A DNA stretch of 52,703 nt from Pseudomonadota bacterium (GTDB lineage Bacteria; Pseudomonadota; Gammaproteobacteria; Legionellales; Legionellaceae). Below, piece by piece: positions 23,779 through 33,852 of this stretch. The notes under the pieces were generated by a model. The model was not told where the DNA came from. It did no database searches and was given only the letters and a program-made list of their open reading frames with translations. The DNA is taken from assembly GCA_020161725.1 (NCBI GenBank), contig JAIUOG010000003.1, positions 1-52,703 on the forward strand, written 5' to 3'. A program made the position numbers and the translations under genes. How positions within the stretch are numbered: position 1 is the stretch's first letter; each line of letters begins with the position of its first letter.

Positions 23779-25137
23779 CTATTTCTTTTTAGGTCTCTGC
23801 CAACCATATACTGTTTTTTGCTTACAAAAGGTCAGAGTCAGTTCATTGGCAGGCACATCATCACGAATAGTACTACCAGCTCCGATGGTTGCATGAGCAC
23901 CAACCTTCACAGGCGCTACTAATTGAGTTGCTGACCCTACAAAAACCCCATCTTCAATGATAGTTTTATGTTTATTTACACCATCATAATTACAAGTAAT
24001 AGTGCCAGCACCTATATTGACTGCTTTTCCTATCGTTGTATCACCTAGATAAGTTAAATGGCTAGCCTTAGAATGCTCATCTAAAAAGGTATTTTTGGTT
24101 TCAACGAAATTACCAATTTTGCAATGATTGGCTAATTGAGTACCTGGTCGAAGGCGGGCAAAAGGACCTATTTGGCAATGATTAGCGAGTGTTGCCTCTT
24201 CTAAAACGGAATTAGCAAAAATTTCACAATCTTCACCAATATTAACATTTTTTAAAACACAATTGGGCCCAATAATGGTGCTTCGACCAATCCTCACTCG
24301 ACCCTCAATAACCACATTGATATCGATAAAGACATCTTCCCCACATTCAAGACTTCCACGAAGATCAAAACGAGCTGCATCAGCAAAACCAACACCCTGA
24401 AGCATTAATTTTTTTGCTTCATTTTGCTGATAAATACGCTCTAATTCTTGTAATTGCAATCGGTTGTTAACCCCTTGAATCTCATAAAGATTAGCCACTA
24501 AATTAGAGCCAATTTCTTTCCCTTCTTCGACTGCTAAACGGATGATATCCGTTAAATAATATTCGCCCTGCGCATTGTTATTATTTAATTTAGGTAACCA
24601 ACGAGCTAAATCTTCTCTTCTGGCAGTACAAATACCGCTATAGATCTCTTGTATCGCCCTTTGCTCTTCATTCGCATCCTTTTCTTCAACAATCGCTTTA
24701 ATACTTCCTTTTTCATCTCTTAAAATTCGCCCAAGACCGAAAGGATTAGCTAAAATAGCCGTTAATAGCGTTAGCGAAGATTCTCCCTTTTTAACCAAGG
24801 CCTCCAAAGTTTGGAACTCAATTAAAGGGACATCGCCTGATAAAATCAAAACTGTTGAATTATCCTTAACATGAGGTAAGGCTTGCATAATGGCATGCCC
24901 TGTACCTAACTGTTCCTTTTGTAAAATCCAATTCACTTCCAAATGAGCAAGTGTTTGAGGCAGAACTTCACCACCATGACCATAAATGACATGAATAGCT
25001 GCAGGTTTTAAACTTTGAGCTGTTTCAATCACGCGCTCAAGCATTCTTTTGCCACCCAGTTTATGTAAAACCTTTGGCATTTTCGAATACATTCTTTTTC
25101 CTTGGCCTGCTGCCAAGATGACTATTTCTATAGACAT
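23779..25137 (-). CDS. glmU: bifunctional UDP-N-acetylglucosamine pyrophosphorylase / glucosamine-1-phosphate acetyltransferase
   Basis: A 452-residue cytoplasmic enzyme that acetylates glucosamine-1-phosphate and couples it to UTP, giving UDP-GlcNAc. The N-terminal uridyltransferase has LAAGQGKRMYSKMPKVLHKL at residues 8-27. The C-terminal left-handed beta helix shows hexapeptide repeats from about 250, with acetyltransferase motifs KIGNFVETKN, ASHLTYLGD and NIGAGTITCNYDGVNKHKT. Length is typical. It stands alone on the minus strand, divergent from the coiled-coil gene at 25270. It completes the glmS pathway; glmM is not here. Confidence 0.98.
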   Translation of the reverse strand: MSIEIVILAAGQGKRMYSKMPKVLHKLGGKRMLERVIETAQSLKPAAIHVIYGHGGEVLPQTLAHLEVNWILQKEQLGTGHAIMQALPHVKDNSTVLILSGDVPLIEFQTLEALVKKGESSLTLLTAILANPFGLGRILRDEKGSIKAIVEEKDANEEQRAIQEIYSGICTARREDLARWLPKLNNNNAQGEYYLTDIIRLAVEEGKEIGSNLVANLYEIQGVNNRLQLQELERIYQQNEAKKLMLQGVGFADAARFDLRGSLECGEDVFIDINVVIEGRVRIGRSTIIGPNCVLKNVNIGEDCEIFANSVLEEATLANHCQIGPFARLRPGTQLANHCKIGNFVETKNTFLDEHSKASHLTYLGDTTIGKAVNIGAGTITCNYDGVNKHKTIIEDGVFVGSATQLVAPVKVGAHATIGAGSTIRDDVPANELTLTFCKQKTVYGWQRPKKK

Positions 25138-25269
25138 GAATAGTGTAAACTCCGTTCTTGGCCATTTTTTTAACCGAAAGGCCTCTAATTAAAACAGACT
25201 GTTATAAGCATAGGAATAAATGCTGCTTAATAGCTTACCACAAAAAATCGCCTCAAAAGGAGTAGAGCA

Positions 25270-26826
25270 ATGGAAGACACGATTTTTCTTTACTATATGA
25301 AGGAATTTTTAATTAAAGAGCTAAAAGAGTATTCCAAATCATCGAAGGACAAAGATAATGGTGCTATTAATCAAGGACTAACTTTGCTTTCAAATGCCAT
25401 AACTAAACCTTGGTTAGGTATACCAATCGGGCGTGATGCTGAGATATCCGAGAAAAAACGGAGTTCTTCTAGTGAACTTAGGGACAAGATTCTTGCATTA
25501 AATCAATCCAGCATTACAGGTGAAGAAAAAATCATAAAAAAATCCGATATTGATCATTATACCGATTTATTAAACTTACTTGATGCAGAACTTCTTACCC
25601 CAGAAGGTAAAGAAGGAAGCTATTTTACTAGCTTAACGTTATGTAAGTCTTTTTTAATTGATTTATATGACGCATTAAAAGATGCGGAATTACTAGATAT
25701 TCCTTTTGCTGAATTTAAAAAAGGTTCCCATAAAGAAGTTGAAACACGGTTAAATCAAGAAACAAAACCACTCGCTATTTTTGAATTTAACGTAGCAGCT
25801 TATTTCTATGCTAAATTAGTTGCCCATCATAAACCCAATTGGTCTGAATCATTAAAAAAATTATTCAAAGAGCTTACAGAACAGAAAAAAAACGCTGTCA
25901 TTGATATCTTAAAAGATTGTAAAAAAATGGTTGAAGGTCATGCAAGTGCACCAAATGCCGAAGAGCTTCAACTGCTAGATGTGAGTAAATCAACCAAGCT
26001 TTTATATCTATTAAATGCAGATCTATGTAAAAGTTTTGGGGTAGGGGGAGGACAAGAAATAGCAGCATCCGTTATATTAGCTACCGTTATCAATTTTAAA
26101 CTGCCAAAGCTTTCTCCTGGTGGTGGAATTTTAGAGCAAACCTTAAAACGTTTAAGCGAGATTTTAAGAAAGTTAGAAAAAGAACAACATGCAAAACAAG
26201 AAGAGGTGAAAAGAAAAGAAACAGAAGAAAAACAACGATTAGAAGATGAAAAATCATCTTGTAATCCAATGGCTTTTGAGAAGGCGTTTATAGCATTTAA
26301 AGAACAAGCCTATCTCTATAAAAAGGCAGAACAAGAACAAACAGTTGGTATCAATTTATTGGAAAAAACGAAGGCTGTTTTGTTGGCTTTTAAAAAACAG
26401 TTTGAAGCGATGCCGAATAGACAAGTTGCCATTAGCTTACAACAACTTACTGATTTAGAAGTTAAATTAGAGAATCAACTCCAAGCAGCTAAAGAACAAC
26501 AATACACTGAAAATGTTTCTGCACAAGAGGTAGTCGCTTTACTCTCCTTTCTTAGTAGCTCTAATAAATCTTCAGCACCAAAACCAAGTCCTGAAATTGA
26601 ACTTGAGCCAGATAATACTGAAGCTATGACGGCCTCTTCTTCGGCAAAACAATCCGATTCAATAGCGTCTACACCCAATCAAGAACCATCATCTTCTTCA
26701 GTAGCACCTAAACCTAATCCAGAGCCATTGCCCTCAGTGGGAGCCAATCCAAGTGGATTTCATACTCAAGGTGGAGGTAAACCAAATGCTAAGAATGGTA
26801 AAGCCAAAACACCTCAGATGCGCTGA
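25270..26826 (+). CDS. coiled-coil protein with Pro/Ser-rich tail, unknown function
   Basis: A 518-residue protein without a signal peptide or membrane segment. The first 270 residues are helical (KEFLIKELKEYSKSSKDKDN, QLLDVSKSTKLLYLLNADLC). Residues about 285-325 form a strongly charged coiled coil (KLEKEQHAKQEEVKRKETEE). About 335-425 is a second helical block. The final 90 residues are low complexity, rich in Ser, Pro, Ala and Asn (PSPEIELEPDNTEAMTASSS), and end in a basic PNAKNGKAKTPQMR. AAAAGGAG lies before the ATG. It is isolated between glmU and a repeat region. Effector-like by build only; no family recognised. Confidence 0.75.
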   Translation: MEDTIFLYYMKEFLIKELKEYSKSSKDKDNGAINQGLTLLSNAITKPWLGIPIGRDAEISEKKRSSSSELRDKILALNQSSITGEEKIIKKSDIDHYTDLLNLLDAELLTPEGKEGSYFTSLTLCKSFLIDLYDALKDAELLDIPFAEFKKGSHKEVETRLNQETKPLAIFEFNVAAYFYAKLVAHHKPNWSESLKKLFKELTEQKKNAVIDILKDCKKMVEGHASAPNAEELQLLDVSKSTKLLYLLNADLCKSFGVGGGQEIAASVILATVINFKLPKLSPGGGILEQTLKRLSEILRKLEKEQHAKQEEVKRKETEEKQRLEDEKSSCNPMAFEKAFIAFKEQAYLYKKAEQEQTVGINLLEKTKAVLLAFKKQFEAMPNRQVAISLQQLTDLEVKLENQLQAAKEQQYTENVSAQEVVALLSFLSSSNKSSAPKPSPEIELEPDNTEAMTASSSAKQSDSIASTPNQEPSSSSVAPKPNPEPLPSVGANPSGFHTQGGGKPNAKNGKAKTPQMR

Positions 26827-27127
26827 AGATATAGGAATATCAGTTTTGCTATCCGCCTTGGCGAAACAATCTAGAACAGGTGGTTAATTGTAAATCCGAA
26901 CTGGATTGCTTCACGATGTTCGCAATGACGGATTTTAATGTAGCCTTGGTGCAGTGAAACGTAACCAAGGAAGGTTGGTTTAAACCTTGATTACGTTTCA
27001 CTTCATCAAGGCTACGAAAAATACAATCTCGTCTTTGCGAAGCAACCCAACGGTAGTTAATGTAAATCCGAACGGGCTTGCTTCACGATGTTCGTAATGA
27101 CGGTAACTAAATGGCCTTAGACTTCAA
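26827..27127. repeat. composite repeat region: two family 2a elements flanking one family 2b palindrome
   Basis: No gene is seen. Family 2a copies lie at about 26851-26931 and 27028-27104, each with the core TGTAAATCCGAAC and ends TTGCGA... and ...ATGTTCGCAATGACG. Between them, 26940-27015 is a palindrome with 31-nt arms (GTAGCCTTGGTGCAGTGAAA and its inverse) differing at about three positions. Family 2a recurs at 41518-41602 and family 2b at 22010-22101. Confidence 0.75.
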
Positions 27128-28147
27128 TTAAACCATCATATGACTAAGTTCACCACAAAGGTCTTGTTCCATCAATTCCTTGACTGCTTTAAGCTCTATC
27201 TTTTTCGATAAAAGATAGAGCAATTTACAATGAGCCGCTTCCGGCGTCATATCATGACCACTAATTAAGCCTACTTTTTTGAGACTATGGCCTGTGGCAT
27301 ATTGGCTCATTGAAACGGCACCATGCTGGCATTGAGTACAATTAACAATAACGACACCTCTTTGGGTTGCCTTTTCTAAGCTCTCTAAAAAATGGGGCTC
27401 ATTGTTTTGCGCATTACCTGCGCCATAGGTTTCTAAAATTAAACCCTTTAGTGGCTCTTGCAAAATATAATCAAGAATAGTTGTTGCAAAGCCAGGGAAA
27501 AGGCGAAAATTAGCAATAAATTGCGGCTCAATTTTTTGCAAGGAAAAAGGCTTTTTAGGTTTAGCTAATAAACGCTCTTTAAACAATTCAATATTGATAC
27601 CAATCGAAGCTAAGGGTGGGTAATTGGGTGAGTCAAAGGCATCAAAACGAAGCGCACTGACTTTTTGGCTACGATTACCGCGCAGCAATTTTTGGTTAAA
27701 ATAAATGCAGACCTCATTTAAATCATGATTGGCAGCAAGCCAAAGTGAGGTTAATACATTATCTAAGGCATCATTACGCACCTCAGACAAAGGAATTTGA
27801 GAGCCTGTAATAATGACTGGTTTTGCCAGATTTTCCAGCATAAAAGAAAGAGCTGATGCAGTATAAGCCATGGTATCCGTGCCATGAAAAATGATAAAGC
27901 CATCAAATTGTTCATAATGTGATGCAATATCAGAGGCGATACGATTCCAATCGGCAACCGTCATATTGGAGGAATCGAGCAAGGGGCTATATTCTTTAAT
28001 CTGATAATAAGGCATATCAGCATGAGAAAGAATGGGTATTTCTTTCAAGGCTTTTTCAACATAATGCTCGGCTGGCTCATAGCCTCTCTTTGTTTTAATC
28101 GAGCTTATAGTGCCGCCTGTATTTAAAATGAGAATTTGTTTTTTCAT
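27128..28147 (-). CDS. ansA: L-asparaginase, type I (cytoplasmic)
   Basis: A 339-residue enzyme hydrolysing L-asparagine to aspartate and ammonia. The N-terminal motif ILNTGGTISS carries the nucleophilic Thr13, and DGFIIFHGTDTMAYTASALS carries the second Thr-Asp catalytic pair. There is no signal peptide, so it is the cytoplasmic AnsA type rather than periplasmic AnsB. The C-terminal allosteric-type domain is present (LILETYGAGNAQNNEPHFLE), and length matches E. coli AnsA. It is divergent from rppH with 160 nt between starts. Confidence 0.93.
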   Translation of the reverse strand: MKKQILILNTGGTISSIKTKRGYEPAEHYVEKALKEIPILSHADMPYYQIKEYSPLLDSSNMTVADWNRIASDIASHYEQFDGFIIFHGTDTMAYTASALSFMLENLAKPVIITGSQIPLSEVRNDALDNVLTSLWLAANHDLNEVCIYFNQKLLRGNRSQKVSALRFDAFDSPNYPPLASIGINIELFKERLLAKPKKPFSLQKIEPQFIANFRLFPGFATTILDYILQEPLKGLILETYGAGNAQNNEPHFLESLEKATQRGVVIVNCTQCQHGAVSMSQYATGHSLKKVGLISGHDMTPEAAHCKLLYLLSKKIELKAVKELMEQDLCGELSHMMV

Positions 28148-28307
28148 AGCAACTTATTTGTGTTCTTTGTTCAAATTATACCTCTCATTTTCCAACTTGG
28201 TGAATCTTTTCATAAAATAGTCTAAAAGATCTGTCATTTTCATTGCTAAAGCCTTCTACTTTGTGGAAAAATCAAGGTATTAAGAGTTTAATGAAAAGCA
28301 GTGACGT

Positions 28308-28832
28308 ATGGTAATTGATAGAGCTGGCTATCGATTGAATGTGGGTATTATTCTAACCAATCAATCGGGCAGGGTATTTTGGGGTCGGCGTAATGGTCAC
28401 GATGCTTGGCAATTCCCACAGGGTGGTTTAGCAACGGGCGAATCATCTCTAGAAGCAATGTATAGGGAATTACTAGAAGAGGTTGGGTTAGAAAAGTGCG
28501 ATGTGGAGGTTTTAGGTGCTACAAAGCGTTGGTTAAAATACCGCTTACCCAAACAATATTTACGCCATGGCACCGAACCCTTAGTTATTGGCCAAAAGCA
28601 GAAATGGTACTTATTAAGACTGGTTTCCTCTGAGCAAAAGGTGCGTTTAGACTTAAGCGACTCACCTGAATTTGATAGTTGGCGTTGGATTGATTATCAC
28701 GAGCCACCAGAGCAAGTTATCTTTTTTAAAAGACAGGTTTATGCCCAGGCGATGAAAGAGTTGGAATATTTGTTAAAAAAACGTCGAACACCCTTTGGAA
28801 TGCGTCGTAAGCGAGGTAATCATAATCGATAA
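28308..28832 (+). CDS. rppH: RNA pyrophosphohydrolase
   Basis: A 174-residue Nudix hydrolase that removes pyrophosphate from 5'-triphosphate RNA ends and so triggers mRNA decay. The Nudix box GGLATGESSLEAMYRELLEE begins at about residue 39 and continues VGL. The RppH-specific start MVIDRAGYRLNVGIIL and GRRNGHDAWQFPQGG are present. It ends directly against ptsP (TAA followed at once by ATG). First gene of a five-gene operon also seen in other gammaproteobacteria. Confidence 0.96.
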   Translation: MVIDRAGYRLNVGIILTNQSGRVFWGRRNGHDAWQFPQGGLATGESSLEAMYRELLEEVGLEKCDVEVLGATKRWLKYRLPKQYLRHGTEPLVIGQKQKWYLLRLVSSEQKVRLDLSDSPEFDSWRWIDYHEPPEQVIFFKRQVYAQAMKELEYLLKKRRTPFGMRRKRGNHNR

Positions 28833-31127
28833 ATGTTAAAAATACTTAAAAGAATTGTACAAGATGTAACTACTGCTAGCCACTTAACCGAAGCCTTGAC
28901 CATTTTGGTCCAGCGCGTTCGCAAAGCGGTTGACGCTGATGCCGTCTCCGTTTTTTTGATTGATAATAAACATGCTGAATACGTATTAATTGCGACAGAA
29001 GGCTTAAATAAACAAGCGGAATCAAGAGTGCGTATTGGCATGGATTGTGGCCTTATTGGTTTAATAGGTCGACGTGAAGAGCCTATTAACATTGAAAATG
29101 CGCCAAAGCACCCCGATTTTTATCAAAACCCTCTTTTAGGTGAAGAACATTTATCTGCCTTCTTAGGTGTACCTATCATTCAACATCGTAAATTGTACGG
29201 CGTATTAGTTGTACAACAAGAAAGCATTCGCTGCTTTGATGATGCTGAAGAGGCTTTCTTAATTACCTTAGCAGCTCAGTTAGGCGGTATCATTGCGCAT
29301 GCTGAGGCCACTGGTGAATTAAACGATCTGACACAGCCTAAAGTAGTTGGTACTGATAAAAAAGCCGATACCAACCCTATGTCTTTAGTTGGTGGAGGAG
29401 CCGTACCTGGCGTTGGTATTGGTACTGCGATTGTCATTTATCCGCCTGCCGATATTGATGCTGTTCCTCGCCATACTGTCGATGGCATTGAAGAAGAAAT
29501 TAAAGACTTTTATGAAGCGTTGCAGATTGCACGTGAAGATATGCAGCGCTTAAGCCGGCGGATGAAAGCAACTGTTGCTGAAGATGAGCATGCCTTATTC
29601 GATGTTTACCTCCGTATTCTTGATGACGATAGCTTAGGCTTGGAAGTTGAAGAAACAATTAAAAAAGAGCAAATCAGCGCCCAGGCAGCCTTAGCTACCG
29701 TTATTAAAAAGCATGTTCAACAATTTGAAAGCATGGAAGACGATTATCTTAGCGAAAGAGCCAGTGACTTTCGCGATTTAGGTCGACGTGTTTTAGCAGA
29801 ACTACAACGCAATCAAAAAGAAGAAATTGATTACCCTAAACGCACCATTTTAGTTGGTGAGGAAGTGACAGCTGCTGCCTTGGCTGAGGTGCCTGAAGGG
29901 CAATTAGCCGGTATCGTTTCTGCCAAGGGAGCCAATAATTCCCATGTGGCTATTCTTGCCCGCGCCCTAGGTGTACCAACCGTGATGGGCGTGCGCGGTC
30001 TTAAAGCGGAATTTTTATCTAAAAAAGCCGTCATTGTTGATGGTTATTATGGGCAGGTCTATGTTTCCCCTTCAAGAATTGTTCTTGCTGAATTTAAAAA
30101 ATTAGCGAAAGAGGAACAAGAATTAAACCAAAGCTTGATTAGTTTGCGTGATAAGCCTGCAGAAACCACAGATAACTATCGTGTTTCTTTACAAGTCAAT
30201 ACGGGCCTTGCAATGGATGCGGGTCTTTCTATGAGTGTGGGTGCCGAAGGGGTTGGCCTTTATCGCTCTGAAGTTCCTTTTATGAGTCGTGATAGATTCC
30301 CATCTGAAGACGAACAACAAATTATTTATCGCCAGATTTTAAAAGCCTTTGCGCCTAGCTTGGTGACAATGCGGACTCTTGATATTGGTGGTGATAAGGT
30401 TTTACCCTATTTTCCTGTAGAAGAGGAAAACCCTTATTTAGGATGGCGTGGTATTCGCATAACACTTGATCATCCTGATGTTTTTCTATTACAGGTTCGC
30501 GCCATGATGCGAGCTAGCGAAGAACTTAACAATCTTCGTATTATGTTACCGATGGTCACTAATTTAAGTGAAGTAGAAGAAGCGTCTTTTCTCATTGAGC
30601 AAGCCTACCATGAGCTTTTAGAAGAAGGCTATCAAATTGAAAAACCTAAAATTGGCGTAATGATAGAAGTTCCTGCGGCAGTTTATCTTTCGCGTGAACT
30701 TGCTAAACGTGTTGATTTTTTATCAGTAGGCTCAAATGATTTAACCCAATATCTTTTGGCTGTGGATAGGAATAATGCCCGTGTTGCCAATCTTTATGAC
30801 TCCTTCCACCCAGCAATGCTTCGCACCTTGATGCGTATTGTAGAAGGAGGTCATGGTGCAGGCGTTGAAGTCTCTATTTGTGGAGAAATGGCGGCCGATC
30901 CCTTGGCTGTTATTCTGCTTCTTGCCATGGGCTTTGATACTTTAAGCATGAATTCCACGAGTCTACCTCGAGTTAAATGGGTCATTCGTAATATTTCTAT
31001 CGCTAATGCCAGAAAAATATTAGCTGATGTCTTAGAGTTCGATCATCCACAGGAAGTCAGGTTGCATCTACAAAAAGCCTTAGAAGATCTTAATTTAGGT
31101 GGTTTAATTCGCGCAGGAAAATCTTAA
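28833..31127 (+). CDS. ptsP: phosphoenolpyruvate--protein phosphotransferase of the nitrogen PTS (EI-Ntr)
   Basis: A 764-residue cytoplasmic enzyme that autophosphorylates from PEP and starts the regulatory PTS-Ntr phosphorelay to NPr. It has an N-terminal GAF domain (about 1-165), then the EI N-terminal domain, the phospho-His domain with GANNSHVAILARALG (His371), and the PEP-binding barrel with SVGSNDLTQYLLAVDRNN and SICGEMAADP (catalytic Cys near 683). The GAF domain distinguishes PtsP from the sugar-PTS EI. In the same operon as rppH, lgt and thyA. Confidence 0.96.
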   Translation: MLKILKRIVQDVTTASHLTEALTILVQRVRKAVDADAVSVFLIDNKHAEYVLIATEGLNKQAESRVRIGMDCGLIGLIGRREEPINIENAPKHPDFYQNPLLGEEHLSAFLGVPIIQHRKLYGVLVVQQESIRCFDDAEEAFLITLAAQLGGIIAHAEATGELNDLTQPKVVGTDKKADTNPMSLVGGGAVPGVGIGTAIVIYPPADIDAVPRHTVDGIEEEIKDFYEALQIAREDMQRLSRRMKATVAEDEHALFDVYLRILDDDSLGLEVEETIKKEQISAQAALATVIKKHVQQFESMEDDYLSERASDFRDLGRRVLAELQRNQKEEIDYPKRTILVGEEVTAAALAEVPEGQLAGIVSAKGANNSHVAILARALGVPTVMGVRGLKAEFLSKKAVIVDGYYGQVYVSPSRIVLAEFKKLAKEEQELNQSLISLRDKPAETTDNYRVSLQVNTGLAMDAGLSMSVGAEGVGLYRSEVPFMSRDRFPSEDEQQIIYRQILKAFAPSLVTMRTLDIGGDKVLPYFPVEEENPYLGWRGIRITLDHPDVFLLQVRAMMRASEELNNLRIMLPMVTNLSEVEEASFLIEQAYHELLEEGYQIEKPKIGVMIEVPAAVYLSRELAKRVDFLSVGSNDLTQYLLAVDRNNARVANLYDSFHPAMLRTLMRIVEGGHGAGVEVSICGEMAADPLAVILLLAMGFDTLSMNSTSLPRVKWVIRNISIANARKILADVLEFDHPQEVRLHLQKALEDLNLGGLIRAGKS

Positions 31128-31128
31128 T

Positions 31129-31932
31129 ATGACTCTGCTAATAAGCCTTATTGCTTATGCTATTGCTGGCATGCTTGCTGGTTCTTTATCTGGTCTTTTA
31201 GGTATTGGTGGTGGAGTCGTTATTGTTCCGGCACTGCTTTTTATCTTCCGTGATAACCCTCAGTTTCCTCCGGCGGTACTGATGCATATTGCAGCAGGAA
31301 CTTCACTTGCCGTAATGATTTTCATTGCCCCTAACTCGATTAGAGCTCATGCTAAAAAAGGCCCTATTCTTTGGCCCGTCTTTCAAAAACTATTTCCAGG
31401 CATTGCTGTAGGTACGGTAGCAGGCGCAATTTTAGCTAATTATATGTCAACTTATATCCTTAAAATTATCTTCGGAATTTTTTTATTTTTTGTAGCAGGC
31501 AAAATGGGTTTTGATATGGTAAAAAAAGCCCACAAAGAAAGCCATTTTCCTGCATCATGGATAAATCGCTTAGTTAGTTTTTTTATCGGTCTAAAATCAG
31601 GTTTACTTGGTGTAGGTGGTGGCATTCTTATCATTCCTTATCTTCATTATTGTGGTATTGAAATGAAAAAAATTGCACCAGTATCTTCACTTTGCACACT
31701 GACGGTGGGTGTAATTGGTAGCATCAGCTTTATTTTAACCGGTTGGAATGAACCGAATTTACCCACTTATTCAACCGGTTTTGTTTATTGGCCTGCCGTT
31801 GGTCTATTAGCTCTTTTTTCTAGTTTTTTTGCACCAATAGGCGCTAAACTAGCCTATGTTTTACCGGTAAACCAAGTAAAATACTGCTTTATTGTTCTTT
31901 TAATATTAACTGCGATTAATTTACTAAAATAG
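31129..31932 (+). CDS. TauE/SafE-family (TSUP) membrane transporter
   Basis: A 267-residue inner-membrane protein with about eight hydrophobic helices. The two inverted halves each begin with the family signature: [20 protein letters not shown] near residue 17 and [20 protein letters not shown] near residue 152. TSUP proteins export sulfite, sulfoacetate or related small anions; the substrate here is unknown. It starts 1 nt after the ptsP stop and 7 nt before lgt, so it belongs to the rppH-ptsP-lgt-thyA operon. Confidence 0.9.
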   Translation: MTLLISLIAYAIAGMLAGSLSGLLGIGGGVVIVPALLFIFRDNPQFPPAVLMHIAAGTSLAVMIFIAPNSIRAHAKKGPILWPVFQKLFPGIAVGTVAGAILANYMSTYILKIIFGIFLFFVAGKMGFDMVKKAHKESHFPASWINRLVSFFIGLKSGLLGVGGGILIIPYLHYCGIEMKKIAPVSSLCTLTVGVIGSISFILTGWNEPNLPTYSTGFVYWPAVGLLALFSSFFAPIGAKLAYVLPVNQVKYCFIVLLILTAINLLK

Positions 31933-31939
31933 GCTTAGC

Positions 31940-32710
31940 ATGCTTCAATATCCCGCCATTAATCCTGTTGCCTTTAGTCTCGGGCCAGTTAAAGTGCATT
32001 GGTATGGCTTAATGTATCTTTTAGGCTTTATAGCAGCCTACGCACTTGCTCGATTTCGCACAAAACGCTATAAGCTTGCCTGGACTGATGAAGAAATTAG
32101 CGATCTTATTTTTTATGGAGCTCTTGGCGTTATTATAGGGGGTCGCTTAGGTTATGTGCTTTTTTATAATACCAAAGAATTAATCCATTCACCCTTGTCT
32201 ATATTTAAAATATGGGAAGGTGGCATGTCCTTTCATGGGGGGTTAATTGGTGTTTTAATCGCCATGTGCCTCTTTGCTCATAGAACTAAAAAACGGCTTA
32301 TAGATATTACTGATTTTATAGCCCCCTTAATTCCTATTGGCTTAGGTCTTGGGCGAATTGGTAATTTTATTAATGGCGAGTTATGGGGTAGGCCTACCAA
32401 TCTGCCTTGGGCTATGGTTTTTCCTACAGCAGATGGTCAACCAAGACATCCCTCACAGCTTTATGAATTTGGTTTAGAAGGGGTTTTCCTGTTTATTTTA
32501 CTCTGGTGGTATACCTCTAAACCCAGAGCCTTAGGAAAAGCGTCCGGTTTATTTTTAGTTGGTTATGCTTGTTCTAGACTTCTAATTGAGTGCTTTAGAG
32601 AACCTGACGAACAACTCGGCTTTATTTTATTTAACTGGCTTACGATGGGGCAATTATTATCAATACCTATGCTAATCATAGGATTTTGGTTGCTTTGGAG
32701 AAAACAATGA
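31940..32710 (+). CDS. lgt: prolipoprotein diacylglyceryl transferase
   Basis: A 256-residue polytopic inner-membrane enzyme that transfers diacylglycerol to the lipobox Cys of prolipoproteins. Signatures include [38 protein letters not shown] and the Lgt signature [15 protein letters not shown], with the essential Arg and His residues. The stop overlaps the thyA start by 4 bp (ATGA). Confidence 0.97.
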   Translation: MLQYPAINPVAFSLGPVKVHWYGLMYLLGFIAAYALARFRTKRYKLAWTDEEISDLIFYGALGVIIGGRLGYVLFYNTKELIHSPLSIFKIWEGGMSFHGGLIGVLIAMCLFAHRTKKRLIDITDFIAPLIPIGLGLGRIGNFINGELWGRPTNLPWAMVFPTADGQPRHPSQLYEFGLEGVFLFILLWWYTSKPRALGKASGLFLVGYACSRLLIECFREPDEQLGFILFNWLTMGQLLSIPMLIIGFWLLWRKQ

Positions 32711-33501
32711 AAGCATATTTAGATTTTTTAAAACATATTTTAGATGAAGGCGTTACAAAAGAAGACCGAACAGGTACTGGCACTCTGTCCGTTTTTGGCT
32801 ATCAAATGCGCTTTGACTTAGCAAAGGGCTTTCCTCTATTAACGACTAAAAAATTACATATTCGAAGCATTATCCACGAATTATTATGGTTTTTGCAGGG
32901 TGAGACCAATATTGATTATTTAAACAAAAATAAGGTAACTATTTGGGATGAATGGGCAGATGAAAATGGTGATTTAGGGCCTGTTTACGGCAAACAATGG
33001 CGTTCTTGGCCTGGCAAAGACGGGCAAAGCATTGATCAATTCGCCAATGTCATCCAAGAATTAAAGACAAATCCTGATTCAAGACGCCTCATTGTTAGCG
33101 CCTGGAATGTCAGTGAATTACCTGAAATGGCTCTCATGCCCTGCCACGCCTTGTTTCAATTTTATGTGGCCAATAACCGTCTGTCTTGTCAATTATACCA
33201 ACGTTCAGCTGATGTATTTTTAGGTGTTCCTTTCAATATCGCCTCTTATGCCCTACTAACACACATGGTAGCAGAGCAATGCGGTTTTGAGCCTGGAGAA
33301 TTTATTTGGACCGGTGGTGACTGCCATCTTTACCTTAACCATTTGGAACAGGCTCGTCTTCAATTAGAAAGAGAACCAGGTGTCTTACCAAAGCTTCACA
33401 TTAAAAGAAAACCTGCGTCACTTTTTGAATATCAATTTGAGGATTTTGAAATCCTTGATTATGTGGCACAACCCACTATCAAAGCACCGATTGCGGTATA
33501 A
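32707..33501 (+). CDS. thyA: thymidylate synthase
   Basis: A 264-residue enzyme making dTMP from dUMP with methylenetetrahydrofolate. The start is ATG 32707, overlapping the lgt stop, with GGAG 6 nt upstream. A longer reading from TTG 32686 is unlikely. The catalytic Cys is residue 146 ([12 protein letters not shown]), and [20 protein letters not shown] and [14 protein letters not shown] are the expected substrate-binding motifs. Length equals E. coli ThyA. Last gene of the operon. Confidence 0.98.
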   Translation: MKAYLDFLKHILDEGVTKEDRTGTGTLSVFGYQMRFDLAKGFPLLTTKKLHIRSIIHELLWFLQGETNIDYLNKNKVTIWDEWADENGDLGPVYGKQWRSWPGKDGQSIDQFANVIQELKTNPDSRRLIVSAWNVSELPEMALMPCHALFQFYVANNRLSCQLYQRSADVFLGVPFNIASYALLTHMVAEQCGFEPGEFIWTGGDCHLYLNHLEQARLQLEREPGVLPKLHIKRKPASLFEYQFEDFEILDYVAQPTIKAPIAV

Positions 33502-33852
33502 ATTTATCATTATCACTATATTCCCGCGCCAGCGGGAATCATTTGTACTTTAATGATAAGTTTAATCAAACCAAAACCCCTATTAGCAAGGCTACTCTTT
33601 TGCATGAACTTCGTAGCCAATAAGGGATAGATGCCGCTGCAGGCAAGACATGGGGAGAAAGTATTAGCTTAATTATTACTTGGAAAGGCGGTATTAATTA
33701 GATTATACAAATTCTTATCAATTAACGGCATGCCACTCTCTTTGACCAATAAATTATACTACTAATCTATTATGGCGCACCTGGCTTTTCTAATGAAAGG
33801 TTTTATTTGGCTCAATCATTGCGAGCCTAGCTCGCAATGACGATTTAATGGA
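33502..33852. other. intergenic region with two hairpins and a possible gene remnant
   Basis: 33521-33538 is a 7-bp GC-rich hairpin (TTCCCGC / GCGGGAA) 19 nt after thyA, which could terminate the operon although no T run follows. 33817-33839 is a 10-bp hairpin (CATTGCGAGC / GCTCGCAATG) that resembles a reduced family 2a repeat end. 33552-33701 may be a decayed coding fragment. No intact gene is seen. Confidence 0.5.
33552..33701 (+). pseudogene. possible decayed coding fragment with an internal stop
   Basis: One plus-strand frame reads like coding sequence on both sides of a TAA at 33621-33623: TKTPISKATLLHELRSQ before it and GIDAAAGKTWGESISLIITW after it, ending at TAG 33699-33701. There is no convincing start. 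Family unknown. Confidence 0.25.
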
